Source: Thermoproteota archaeon (lineage in GTDB: Archaea > Thermoproteota > Thermoprotei_A > EX4484-217-1). From it: 64,000 nucleotides of DNA. The stretch is from positions 1-64,000 of the forward strand of contig JAPDJU010000001.1 in assembly GCA_029258915.1 (NCBI GenBank), given 5' to 3'. The position numbers and the translations under genes are program-made. A model generated the notes under the pieces. It had not been told where the DNA came from. It was given only the letters and a program-made list of their open reading frames with translations, and searched no databases. Positions 9,409 to 17,729 of the stretch are shown one piece after another (the stretch's first letter is position 1; each line of letters opens with the position of its first letter).

Positions 9409-10780
9409 GTGTTGAAGGGTGAAAAATTATTGGTGCTTCGGTTGTTTAAGGATGCGCCTTGGCGTATTTTGATTGTTTGTGTTTCTGCTTCATTTCTTGT
9501 TCCATTTATGTCTTCATCTATAGCTATTGCTTTGTAGAGTATTAGTGATAGTTTCAGTGTTGATGTAGCTGTTGTTAATTGGGTTGCGAACGCTTTTCTC
9601 GTTTCTTTAGCGGCTTCAATATTGCCTGTTGGTAGAATTGCTGACTGGATTGGTAGGGGGAGAATTTTTGTTTATGGTTTAGCGTTGTTCTCTTCAGCAT
9701 CTTTTCTATCAGCTATTACACCGTCATTTCCATTGCTTATATTGTTTAGGATGCTGCAGGGTATTGGTGGAGCATGTATTTCTACTACATCGATCGCCAT
9801 ATTATCAACAGTTTTTCTTCCGAACGTTAGAGGTAGGGTTATCGGTTTCAATACAGCATCGATATATGTAGGCTTAACCTTAGGGCCCTATATTGGGAGG
9901 GTTATTTGTAGACTATCTTGGATGGAGATGGCTTTTCCTATTTACTGCTTTAATCTCTACTGTAGGCTTTATTTTCTCAAGAACAATTTTAAATGTAGGT
10001 AAAGTAGCTACACCATTGCCAAGCCCGTATAGGCTAGGATTTTTAGCATTCTCTATTGCTTCAATAGTTTATGGTGCTTCATGTATCAATGAGCCCCACG
10101 GAATCATATTAACATTATCTGGCATAGTAGCTCTAATAGTGCTATTATATTTTGAATCCCTAGTTGACATAGGTATTATTGGCCGTAAACTACTTAGGAA
10201 CAGATTTTACATGGGTGCTTCGTTAGCAAACCTCTTAAGCTATAGTGCAACGTATGCTTTAGCAATTCTGATTAGCCTCTACTTACAGAAGATTAGAGGG
10301 TTTACTGGTCGCGAAGCCGGATTAATATTGTCTTCTCGCTCAATAGTTCAAGCAACACTATCCCCTATTGCAGGATTTATAGCTGATAAGTATAGGCCAT
10401 CGATTATTGCATCTATCGGACTATGCATAATAGTGCTAGGCATATATTGTCTAATTCCATTAGAAACATCCACATTAATTACAGAGATATTGTATGCACT
10501 CCTCATTTTAGGAGCAGGCTTTGCACTATTTACAACACCAAATACAACTTCAGCATTAAATGCCTCTCCAAGGAAACTATATGGAACAGCAAGTGCTTTC
10601 CTAGGCAGTATGAGGTTTCTAGGACAAGCAATTAGCACGTCAATAGCTATAGCGGTAACAAAGAACATACCAAACATGGTCGATGCGATAAACACAACCC
10701 TGTGGATATATTTACTCATAGCAATATTCGCAACTGTATCTACATCTATTATTAGAGGTAGCAGAAATACCTTAAAATAA
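9409..10780 (+). pseudogene. MFS drug/H+ antiporter-like transporter, broken
   Basis: The frame starts at GTG 9409 (or TTG 9412) with a basic N-terminus and TM1. A TAG at 9535-9537 then interrupts the first periplasmic loop, where most relatives read a sense codon before SISxxF. The frame continues with GRIADWIGRGRIF (MFS motif A) and GIGGACISTTSIAILS. Near 9893 one base is lost, where GPYIGR should continue as GGLFVDYLGWRW, and the C-terminal half runs to TAA at 10778-10780. Together it is a 14-TM DHA2-type exporter of about 455 codons. Two independent lesions make a pseudogene more likely than TAG recoding. Confidence 0.8.
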
Positions 10781-10879
10781 TATAACAGCTTCTTTTACTT
10801 CATCCTATCGTAAAACCCGAACTTGTTAAGAACACGCGTTGAACATTTTCTAAATAATGTCAGTATTTCTGAAGAAAAC

Positions 10880-11239
10880 TTAATGTTCTTCCCTTAATTC
10901 TAATTTTAAGCCATGTTCTTTTACTCGTTCGAAATCTTTATCTTTTGTTACTAGGACTAAATCGTTTACGATAGCTGTTGCTGCTATAAGCAGGTTAGCA
11001 TCTGGAATTAATTGTCCTTTTTGTTTCAATGTGTTGTAAAGGTCGCAATACTTCAATATCACTTTATTGTCGATATTCAATACATCAAAGCTTTCTTCAA
11101 GCAACTGTTTTACCTTAATTCTCTTCTTCAGAGATACGCCTCTAAGTATCTCTATTAACGTAATTATAGAGATTGAACCTTCTTCATAAATACCCTTTCT
11201 AATACTATCTATCAAAACGCTTGTATCAATAAGTTTCAT
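10880..11239 (-). CDS. vapC: VapC-type PIN-domain ribonuclease toxin
   Basis: At 119 residues it is the normal size for VapC. The PIN-domain acidic residues are visible: Asp5 (LIDTSVL), Glu30 (LIEILRG), Asp80 (IPDANLLIAA) and Asp100/Asp102 (TKDKDF). It would cleave a specific RNA, usually tRNA or rRNA, when free of its antitoxin. It overlaps the upstream antitoxin gene by 4 bases (ATGA arrangement), indicating translational coupling in one mRNA. Confidence 0.9.
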   Translation of the reverse strand: MKLIDTSVLIDSIRKGIYEEGSISIITLIEILRGVSLKKRIKVKQLLEESFDVLNIDNKVILKYCDLYNTLKQKGQLIPDANLLIAATAIVNDLVLVTKDKDFERVKEHGLKLELREEH

Positions 11240-11463
11240 TTAAGCTTAAACCCCCTTCTAAACTCCACACTTGACCTCGCAATATCCTTTAAATCCTTTT
11301 CATCAAGCAAACGCCTAAGTTCTTCGAAAGCCCTTTTTGCCCTAGAAATTTTTGCTTCCCTATACAATTCTAGCAAAAACATACTCCAATCACGATCCCC
11401 TTTCTCCTTCTCAAGTAACTCCCTAACCTCCCTCAAAACAGAGATAGTAACATACTTTCTCAA
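11236..11463 (-). CDS. vapB: VapB-type antitoxin
   Basis: A 75-residue charged protein just upstream of and overlapping vapC. The N-terminus (KYVTISVLREVRELLEKEKG) fits the DNA-binding half of archaeal VapB-like antitoxins, and the C-terminus (SSVEFRRGF) is the type of tail that docks in the VapC active site. It probably binds the palindrome directly upstream of its start and represses the pair. Function is inferred mainly from position and size. Confidence 0.82.
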   Translation of the reverse strand: MRKYVTISVLREVRELLEKEKGDRDWSMFLLELYREAKISRAKRAFEELRRLLDEKDLKDIARSSVEFRRGFKLK

Positions 11464-11476
11464 TCACATCACCACA

Positions 11477-11502
11477 TAACTATATAGTTAAGTAACTATA
11501 TA
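11477..11502 (-). promoter_or_regulatory. Palindromic operator/promoter of vapBC
   Basis: A perfect 14-base palindrome TAACTATATAGTTA (11477-11490) lies 14 bases upstream of the vapB start. It is followed two bases later by a second copy of the half-site, TAACTATATA (11493-11502). The TATA core doubles as a plausible archaeal TATA element, so binding of VapB-VapC would block transcription. This is an inference from position and symmetry. Confidence 0.6.
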
Positions 11503-11662
11503 AATTTATGATGAAGCTCGTGGAAGAATCAGTATAACATGAGGATCCTTCTTATTCAGCTTTCTTCTAGCACTTTTACCTTAATAATATTGTAGTACCT
11601 TCATTTTGAAACTAAACATTTATTTTCTATGGTATGATGTTTATGTTAGGGTGCTGTTTGTT

Positions 11663-12502
11663 TTGCATGAGTGGAGTATTACTGAAAGCATTGTTGTTTC
11701 GTCAGCTAAAATAGCTGTGGAGCAAGGGGCTTCGAAAGTTGTTAAGGTCTATGTTAAAGTTGGTGAGCTTTCTCAACTTGAGCTCGAAATTTTGAAGACA
11801 GCAACTAATGAGTTGAAGAAGGAGTATGATGTTGTTAGGGATGCTGATTTTGTTTTTGAAGTTGAGGAAGCACGTTTCAAATGTTTAAGCTGCGGATATT
11901 CATGGGGTTTCTCCGAGGTTAAGAGGAAAATAAACGAGATATTCTGTGGATCACCAGATAAAGAATGTGATAATCCAATACATTATGTTCCGGACCTTGT
12001 AAATTCGTTTATCCGATGCCCTAAATGTGGAAGTCCTGATTTCGAAGTTGTAGCTGGTAGGGGAGTGTACATAGCTAAACTCGAAAGAGACATTGTCGAG
12101 GGATTAACAGAGTTCTTCATGGGATATGTACTGTATACGAGATATTGGGAGTGCTATATTGCATGGATTAAAAGTAGATATCCTGTTTGCGCTATATCAT
12201 ATGAGAAGGACGTGAAACTTTTTGGAGCCGCAGCACAAGTACTGATACCAATTTCAGATCTCGCTAAGATATACGTATATAATCCTAGTATTGACTGGTA
12301 CGAGCAGTATAGGGGGTTCCTAGATAACTACAATATGGAGGATTTCCTAATAAATAAACCTAAGAAGAAGAGAAAATGGCCTTCCCGCACTTTATTTGAA
12401 AACATTATTGTAAAGATTCTTAGAGAGAAAGCCTGTGAGAATTTAGTGGGCGAATTCAGAGACTTGCTATATGAAGCCTCCATAAGTGAAGTACTAAATT
12501 AG
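11663..12502 (+). CDS. hypA: HypA hydrogenase nickel-insertion protein with a long C-terminal extension
   Basis: I chose the TTG at 11663 because it gives the obligatory N-terminus MHEW (Met1-His2-Glu3 bind nickel) and has GGTG nine bases upstream; the longer frame from 11606 lacks this logic. The HypA core is about 145 residues with zinc cysteines C74, C77, C119 and C122, plus the extra loop (C95, C102) seen in long archaeal HypAs. It delivers nickel to the [NiFe] hydrogenase encoded at 22374-24586. Unusually, about 135 further residues follow the core, containing FFMGYVLYTRYWECYIAW and a KPKKKRKW basic patch. I do not recognise this part. Total length is 279, against a usual 115-140. Confidence 0.85.
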   Translation: MHEWSITESIVVSSAKIAVEQGASKVVKVYVKVGELSQLELEILKTATNELKKEYDVVRDADFVFEVEEARFKCLSCGYSWGFSEVKRKINEIFCGSPDKECDNPIHYVPDLVNSFIRCPKCGSPDFEVVAGRGVYIAKLERDIVEGLTEFFMGYVLYTRYWECYIAWIKSRYPVCAISYEKDVKLFGAAAQVLIPISDLAKIYVYNPSIDWYEQYRGFLDNYNMEDFLINKPKKKRKWPSRTLFENIIVKILREKACENLVGEFRDLLYEASISEVLN

Positions 12503-12885
12503 AATTTCTAAATATTCCTCCAAGGAACCTATTGATCATGTTAGAATGAGCTTACATTAATTGATGTGACTATGCATATATCCAAGAAGTAGATGATCTA
12601 TTGGTGTTCCCATGTCAGACCTTAATCATTCGGAGGTTTATAAAAGAAGGATCAGCACTCAAGACCCCAATCATTCCCTTTTAGGGTCAGTCCTGCCGAG
12701 GTCATCATTAAACATCCCTGTCTCTTCACATATAGGAAAATGTAGGGAGCTACCTATAAAGGAATCGTTGTAGTAGAGCACTTTGCAGTCATAGTGATGG
12801 TAACCATAAATAGAAATGGTTAATCCCTAATTTTATTGGTGTGCTTATAAGCTAATTTAACGGCGTTTTTTATAATACAGCATAG
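12503..12885. other. Gene-free stretch
   Basis: No convincing gene is visible on either strand. The only structure seen is a weak stem GACCC/GGGTC (12663-12667 with 12684-12688) in a locally GC-richer patch at about 12640-12760. This could be the scar of a mobile element, but no terminal repeats or transposase motifs can be shown. Confidence 0.3.
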
Positions 12886-13467
12886 CCTACTATATTCTTA
12901 AGGGTTAAACTAGAAATAATTAGGTGTGTTGAAATTTTAAGAGTTTATGGTTTAATACCTGTTTCAATAACAATAACTAAGTATCATAAGAGTCTTCTTG
13001 CCAAATTAAGCACATATCTATCTAAACCTCTCTATGTTGAAGTTTACAAGTACCCTGAATTTTCTAAGTATGTGGTATTAGCATACACTTCTGATGAAAA
13101 CTTATGCGAATATTTCCAGAAAGTACGTAGAATGTTTAGCTATAAGGTAATGGGTGTTTCTTGCGAAGCATCAAACGAAGCATCATACTTTGTAGCATTA
13201 AAATCTAAATGTGAGTTTTAGATGTACTAGAGAAACATGGTGTAATAGTGCTTATGCCCTACGTTTTTAGAAATGGTAGAAGATATTTTAACACTTTATT
13301 TAGAGAGATAGATTAGAAAGTTTCATAGAAGAACCTCATAACCGCTACGGGAGAAAAACGTATACATAAGAAAAATGAAAAGCGCCGACATAGCTAAGAA
13401 AATATATTCAGATATAAGCAAACTAGAAAAAGGTTTAAGAAAACTGCTCGCTTATTTAAATACCTGA
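12886..13467 (+). pseudogene. Degraded gene of unknown family
   Basis: Three coding-like segments follow one another on the plus strand. The first runs 12886-13221 with no standard start (contains YGLIPVSITITKYHKSLL and VVLAYTSDENLCEYFQKV). The second, in another frame, runs 13224-13316 (HGVIVLMPYVFRNGRRYF). The third is a small ATG frame in the first phase at 13375-13467 (MKSADIAKKIYSDISKLEKG). Codon use and amino-acid pattern look protein-like, and the breaks look like decay of a single gene. I do not recognise the family; a regulator is possible but unsupported. Confidence 0.4.
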
Positions 13468-13517
13468 GATGATTTGAAGTTTTAGGTAGCTTTTAAATAC
13501 TTTAGAAATAGCATTCA

Positions 13518-13670
13518 TTGTTAAGAAAAGGCTTCCGCTTCAATGACGGTGTAGTAGCTATCAGGAGCGGAAGAATTTACCTAGTCTTCAGTAACCCGCA
13601 CCTTGTGGTGTGCGAGGATGTAGCTCCCAATGAACCACCGACTAGGGATGAAGTGGTTGAGGGGGTTTGA
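13518..13670 (+). CDS. Short ORF, possibly the tail of a lost gene
   Basis: TTG at 13518 to TGA at 13668-13670 gives 50 residues (KGFRFNDGVVAIRSGR, then NPHLVVCEDVAPNEPP). It is noticeably richer in G+C than the surroundings, suggesting an origin elsewhere, for example the C-terminus of a transposon-encoded protein. No family is recognised and no start signal is obvious. Confidence 0.25.
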   Translation: MLRKGFRFNDGVVAIRSGRIYLVFSNPHLVVCEDVAPNEPPTRDEVVEGV

Positions 13671-13680
13671 GTCTTCAAAC

Positions 13681-13989
13681 TTAACGTAAACCCTTTAGAC
13701 TTCTAAGTAAACCATAATATTCCATGTTTACTAACGGTATTAGAGGCGTCTCTCCTTCACCTAAAGTTACTATCTCGACATCTGAAGGTATCGGCAACAA
13801 TTCCTTATATCTCCACACGTTGAACCTTCTTGCTTTAAACCTATTCCAGTTAATATTCTTATCTACTTCTACGATAACTTCAAGCAGCCCTCCACATTTA
13901 GAACATAGAGATAGCATAGGATTCGCGTTAAATGTAAAATTACGGTTTATACATTTTAAATAAACTCTTTTAGATTTAAACTCAAAACT
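13681..13989 (-). pseudogene. N-terminal remnant of threonine synthase
   Basis: The minus-strand frame is open from 13989 to TAA at 13681, with an internal ATG at 13917. It carries the N-terminal zinc-ribbon and linker of archaeal threonine synthases: VYLKCINRNF, CSKCGGLLEV, VWRYKELLP and VTLGEGETPLIPL. It then stops after LRSLKGLR, before the PLP-binding lysine region. About 100 of some 390 residues remain, so it cannot catalyse the reaction. No standard start codon exists ahead of VYLKC. Confidence 0.7.
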
Positions 13990-14207
13990 TTAACAGTCTG
14001 TTCCCAAATAAACCACCACACATGTCTAGAACAGTTAAAGTAGTTAAGAGTTCTCATCAAAAAATGTTCTAAATTTCCTAAATACTTCATGAATTATACT
14101 TACTTAAATCAAACCATTACCAAAAGAATATTTAAACTTAACAATTATACTCTTGTCTAACAATGTAAAACTTTAAGAAAGACTTTAGAAAACTAACACA
14201 CTTGGAT

Positions 14208-14304
14208 GCGGCGGTCGTCTAGCCTGGATTAGGACGCCGGCCCCCCAAGCTTAAGGGCCGTGGAAAGCCGGTGATCCCGGGTTCAAATCCCGGCCGCCGC
14301 ACCA
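14208..14304 (+). tRNA. tRNA-Gly (anticodon CCC) with an 18-base intron; CCA encoded
   Basis: Acceptor stem GCGGCGG (14208-14214) pairs with CCGCCGC (14294-14300). The discriminator is A14301, followed by CCA. The D-arm is 14217-14235. Anticodon stem CCGGC (14237-14241) pairs with GCCGG (14267-14271). The T-arm is CCGGG/CCCGG with TTCAAAT. Between the anticodon-stem halves lie 25 bases instead of 7. Removing 18 of them at the standard 37/38 site (14248-14265 or, equivalently, 14249-14266) leaves the loop CCCCCAA, i.e. anticodon CCC. Position 33 would be C rather than the near-universal U. A T-run (14306-14310) follows as a likely terminator. Confidence 0.85.
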
Positions 14305-14386
14305 CTTTTTACACTCACTATATAAGGATCTTTTCTCCATGATCTCGGTTAACGTTGCTGTAGGGCTCTGATGATAATTGGAAGAA

Positions 14387-15493
14387 CTAGTGAGTTTCTC
14401 TTAATGCGTATGCGTAGAAGAAAACTATTATTGATGATGTTACGAAGAGCACTAGGCTAACGAGGTATGGAAGTGTTGGTCTTAGTGATGCTAAGAGCCC
14501 TGCTATGGCCGGTGATATTAGAGCTATTAGCCTCCTATAGCTTGATAGAGCTGATAATATACTGCTGGCTTTATTCTTAGGTATTTTACTGAAGATCCAT
14601 GATCTGTAAAATGGAAATGCTAAGACTTCACCAAATCTAGCTATGAAATATGCATCAACAACTAATATGAATGAGGGATTCATTGACATTATTAAAGCCC
14701 ATAGAGAAACTAACGCATACCCTATGGCAATAGCTTCAAATCTACGTCTTTGACTAGCTTTCTCCGAAATGTATGTAGCTAGAATAGCTCCTACATATAT
14801 TGCTGCTTCAACAATCATAACCTCAAACAAGGTCAATTCCAGAACATTTACTATATAATTTAACAGCACTATTTCCGGCGCTATAGACCATGCAAGAGTA
14901 AGTAATGCTTCTACCAGTAGAATCAATTTAAACTCTTTATCTATCCTAAACACAAAGCTCTCAGCACTAATCCTTTCCTCAACACCTAGCTTAGGTAAAA
15001 ACTTTAATAGATACATAATTGTGAATACTGACGTTAGGCCAAAGGCTATGAATCCAAGTCTATAATGATACGGTGTATTAAACACATAGCCAAATATGTA
15101 TCCTAAGATAAGGAACCCTATTAGCTGGCTTATTTCCGGGAGTCTTATATGCCAAGCAAAAACTTCTTTTATCTTACCCTCAGGATAAAGTATCCTTTCC
15201 GCTGCCTGATAGAGCGGATAGAAAATTGTTGTTATATCCTCTATTATCAAACCTAGGAAAAGCATTAATGGTGCTATAGGTCCATAAGCTAAACCGTATA
15301 GTATCGCCGATATTCCATCAAAACCATCTATAAGTACAAGACCTTGTCTAATAGCAACCTTGTCAAATATCTTCTCTACAACATATGTTACAGGTATAGA
15401 CAGTACATGAATAGGTGTAAAGATAATACCAACTTCCAGAACAGTATAATCTGTCATAAACATATACATAGGAAGCATATACCACGTGATCAA
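14387..15493 (-). CDS. MFS-like multi-pass membrane protein
   Basis: 368 residues from a TTG start, with about ten to twelve hydrophobic helices in two halves separated by a charged loop (near residues 165-185), as in major facilitator proteins. No classical motif A (GxxaDrxGrr) is obvious, so the substrate is unknown. The TTG start cuts into the first membrane helix. The frame is open upstream to about 15555 with sequence (YHTIISPLLITWYM) that looks like the true beginning of TM1, but it has no ATG, GTG or TTG. The real start is therefore uncertain. It is transcribed away from the DUF166 gene. Confidence 0.55.
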   Translation of the reverse strand: MITWYMLPMYMFMTDYTVLEVGIIFTPIHVLSIPVTYVVEKIFDKVAIRQGLVLIDGFDGISAILYGLAYGPIAPLMLFLGLIIEDITTIFYPLYQAAERILYPEGKIKEVFAWHIRLPEISQLIGFLILGYIFGYVFNTPYHYRLGFIAFGLTSVFTIMYLLKFLPKLGVEERISAESFVFRIDKEFKLILLVEALLTLAWSIAPEIVLLNYIVNVLELTLFEVMIVEAAIYVGAILATYISEKASQRRRFEAIAIGYALVSLWALIMSMNPSFILVVDAYFIARFGEVLAFPFYRSWIFSKIPKNKASSILSALSSYRRLIALISPAIAGLLASLRPTLPYLVSLVLFVTSSIIVFFYAYALRETH

Positions 15494-15795
15494 TAACGGT
15501 GATATAATAGTGTGATACAGTATATAGTGACGTGCTCCTGTAGAAATTTCACTTCATTGATTTCACCCGTCATTATAATAAGCATTATTTCATACAATAT
15601 GTAATATTTTAGCGTTAATTATGTGATAGCTGCCGATTAATTGAATTCCTTTACTTAAAGAATAAAGTGTGGTACATAGTATTCTAAGACTGTGCCATGC
15701 GGTCTACATGGATGGTAAGCCCTCTTAAACACTTATAAGAAATGGCTTAGAGACCTTTTAGCTATGGGAATTTATGGTTAACTATACTATTTCAG
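15494..15795. other. Intergenic stretch with an extended hairpin
   Basis: No gene is visible. At 15701-15755 three collinear stems can form: GGTCT/AGACC (15701-15705 with 15751-15755), TAAGCC/GGCTTA (15716-15721 with 15744-15749) and TCTTA/TAAGA (15723-15727 with 15736-15740), around an 8-base loop. The element sits about 40 bases beyond the stop of the DUF166 gene and may be a 3'-UTR structure or terminator. Confidence 0.4.
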
Positions 15796-16524
15796 CTAAG
15801 TTTTTTTACGTCTTTGAAGGGCTCTTTTTAAAGCCTGGTATACTGCTTTTTTCGTTATGAGACCTGCTATATGTAATGGTGTGTCACCTAAGATAGGGTC
15901 TTGATCCATCGACGCTAAGCATGGATAGTAGTTTAGGAGAAGGCCTGCCTTGACAATAAGTTCTTTCGTTTCTATACCTACTATTTTTTCAGCTACATAG
16001 TATGTTGAACCACATGGAGCACTACGTTTCACAGTTGCTGATACTACTACGTTGTCGCGTATTTCGATTTCAAGCTCCGGTTTTCCGAAGAATTTAGCGA
16101 ACTCATCTATGTAAGGATCGCCTATCGGTTCAAGAGTGCAGAAGGGACGTGCAAAAACACATGCAATACCCTCTCTTCTAAGTTCTTCCTTTACTTGGGC
16201 TTCTAAACCTAATCCAGGACTCCACATAGGACGATCAATAGCTACTATTACTGATGAAGCATTAGCTCTCTTAGCTATTGTTGGAAGTAAAAGCATTGCC
16301 GAAGGATTCTCACATAACGATAACACTAAATCACAGTTCTCTAAACCCTCAATATGTACTGTTTCAGGTTCATCTAAGGCTTGCTCAAAATCCACTTGAG
16401 GGACATGAGCCAATTTAACCTTCCAGTTAGAAGGCCCCTTCTTTGCCAGTGTTTCAGCTGTTCTATTACCAAAAAGACCTTGGGAAAGAGTGAGAATCTT
16501 CAATTTTATCACATTAAACAACAT
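15796..16524 (-). CDS. DUF166 family protein
   Basis: A 242-residue cytoplasmic protein. The layout matches DUF166: an N-terminal Rossmann-like strand (KILTLSQGLFGNR), the segment CDLVLSLCENPSAMLLLP, a Cys-containing FARPFCTLEPIGDPYI, and near the C-terminus RSAPCGSTYYVAEKIVG and ASMDQDPILGDTPLHIAG. The Cys residues in FCTLEP and APCGST look like conserved ligands or catalytic residues. It diverges from cooT with about 70 bases between them, and DUF166 genes are often near CODH/ACS genes, so a role linked to that complex is possible. Function is not established. Confidence 0.75.
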   Translation of the reverse strand: MLFNVIKLKILTLSQGLFGNRTAETLAKKGPSNWKVKLAHVPQVDFEQALDEPETVHIEGLENCDLVLSLCENPSAMLLLPTIAKRANASSVIVAIDRPMWSPGLGLEAQVKEELRREGIACVFARPFCTLEPIGDPYIDEFAKFFGKPELEIEIRDNVVVSATVKRSAPCGSTYYVAEKIVGIETKELIVKAGLLLNYYPCLASMDQDPILGDTPLHIAGLITKKAVYQALKRALQRRKKT

Positions 16525-16595
16525 TTACGCTATAGAGATTTAAAGGTTTGCGAAATATTAAGTTAACGGCGTTTATGTGTAATGGTGTTTAAAAC

Positions 16596-16940
16596 ATGTG
16601 CGAGTTTAAGGTTGTAATAGAAGATAATGGGAGTGTGATCGCTGAAAACATAGTTAAAACATTTTATGAGGGAAAAACGCTTAAGTTAGTGAATATTTTA
16701 AATGAAACAGTTGATGTGGAAAACGCTATGATAAGCAGTGTTGATGTAGGTAAGGAGGAATTGAAAATTCTAAAACATCCTCTACTCGGAGCAGTTTTTG
16801 AATTCCTTAAAATATACTTAGAATATCAAGGTAAAAATATTTACAATCCTTTAGTTGAGGAACTATGGAATAGAGTAAAATCCTTAGGTGAGGTAATGTT
16901 AAGAGAACTGTGGGTTAAAAGTAGGGGGACTAGAAAATGA
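16596..16940 (+). CDS. cooT: CooT-family nickel-binding protein
   Basis: 114 residues beginning MCEFKVVIEDNG. The N-terminal Met-Cys and short beta-rich domain are those of CooT, a small nickel-binding protein linked to carbon monoxide dehydrogenase maturation, in which Cys2 is the metal ligand. GGTG lies eight bases before the ATG. The protein is longer than bacterial CooT (about 65-70 residues): residues after about 70 form a helical extension of unknown role. It overlaps cooC by 4 bases, placing it first in the cooT-cooC-cdhDEC transcription unit. Confidence 0.8.
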   Translation: MCEFKVVIEDNGSVIAENIVKTFYEGKTLKLVNILNETVDVENAMISSVDVGKEELKILKHPLLGAVFEFLKIYLEYQGKNIYNPLVEELWNRVKSLGEVMLRELWVKSRGTRK

Positions 16941-17716
16941 CATTTACAGTAGCTATTTCAGGTAAAGGTGGAACAGGAAAAACAATGTTAGCAGCATTAC
17001 TTGTAATTTATTTGTTAAGGAAAACAAATAGTGAGCTAAAGATTTTAGTTGTAGATGCCGATCCTAATCAGAACCTAGATAAAGTACTAGGAGCTAAAGT
17101 CGATAAGACTGTAGGCGATTTACGTGAGGAACTACTGAACATTAAGGACAAAATACCATCAGGTATTTCTAAGAAACAATACTTTGAATACATGATCCGA
17201 AACATAGTCTATGAAGGAGAATACTTTGACTTACTAGCTATGGGGAGACCTGAAGGCCCAGGATGCTACTGTTATGTTAACCATTTGCTTAGAATGATTC
17301 TAGATAAAATATCGGAGGAATACGATGTAGTTATAATGGATACCGAAGCTGGGCTTGAACATTTAAGCCGCAGAACAACAAGAGATGTTGACGCACTAAT
17401 TATAATAACTGATCCGACATCTAGAGGAATAATTACTGCTGAGAGAATAAGAAAGCTTGTTCAGGAATTAGAAACTAAGGTTCATAAAATTTATGCTGTA
17501 GGGAACAGGGTAACCTCTTCCGTCTCTAAGAAAATAGAAGAAGAACTTGTAAGACGGGGATTCGAAGTATTAGGGCTAATACCTGAAGACCCGTATATTC
17601 AGGAGCTTGATTTAGAAGGTAAGCCGTTCACCGAAATACCTGACAATTCTCCGGCATATAAGGCTATAGAGAGTATTGCTGATAAGCTTTTTTCGCACAT
17701 AATAAATACTGCATAA
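16937..17716 (+). CDS. cooC: CooC-type nickel-insertion ATPase for CODH/ACS
   Basis: A 259-residue MinD/CooC-family P-loop ATPase. The deviant Walker A GKGGTGKT is at the N-terminus, VDADPNQNLD gives the second Asp motif, and VIMDTEAGLEHLSRRT carries the Walker B/switch region typical of CooC. A GCYCYVNHLL segment supplies the paired cysteines (C-x-C) that bind nickel or zinc at the dimer interface. It uses ATP hydrolysis to load nickel into CODH or the ACS A-cluster. It overlaps cooT and precedes cdhD by 13 bases. Confidence 0.92.
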   Translation: MTFTVAISGKGGTGKTMLAALLVIYLLRKTNSELKILVVDADPNQNLDKVLGAKVDKTVGDLREELLNIKDKIPSGISKKQYFEYMIRNIVYEGEYFDLLAMGRPEGPGCYCYVNHLLRMILDKISEEYDVVIMDTEAGLEHLSRRTTRDVDALIIITDPTSRGIITAERIRKLVQELETKVHKIYAVGNRVTSSVSKKIEEELVRRGFEVLGLIPEDPYIQELDLEGKPFTEIPDNSPAYKAIESIADKLFSHIINTA

Positions 17717-17729
17717 TGGTGTTTCTAAC

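Noticed and set aside
9535-9537. In-frame TAG in the MFS gene as a pyrrolysine codon
   Set aside because: The same gene also has a frameshift near 9893, and no pyl genes are seen; decay explains both.
11606-11662. Longer HypA start at 11606
   Set aside because: It would bury the N-terminal Met-His-Glu nickel site; TTG 11663 has GGTG nine bases upstream.
12663-12688. Hairpin as an IS200/IS605 element end
   Set aside because: Five-pair stem with a 16-base loop only; no transposase or target-site features nearby.
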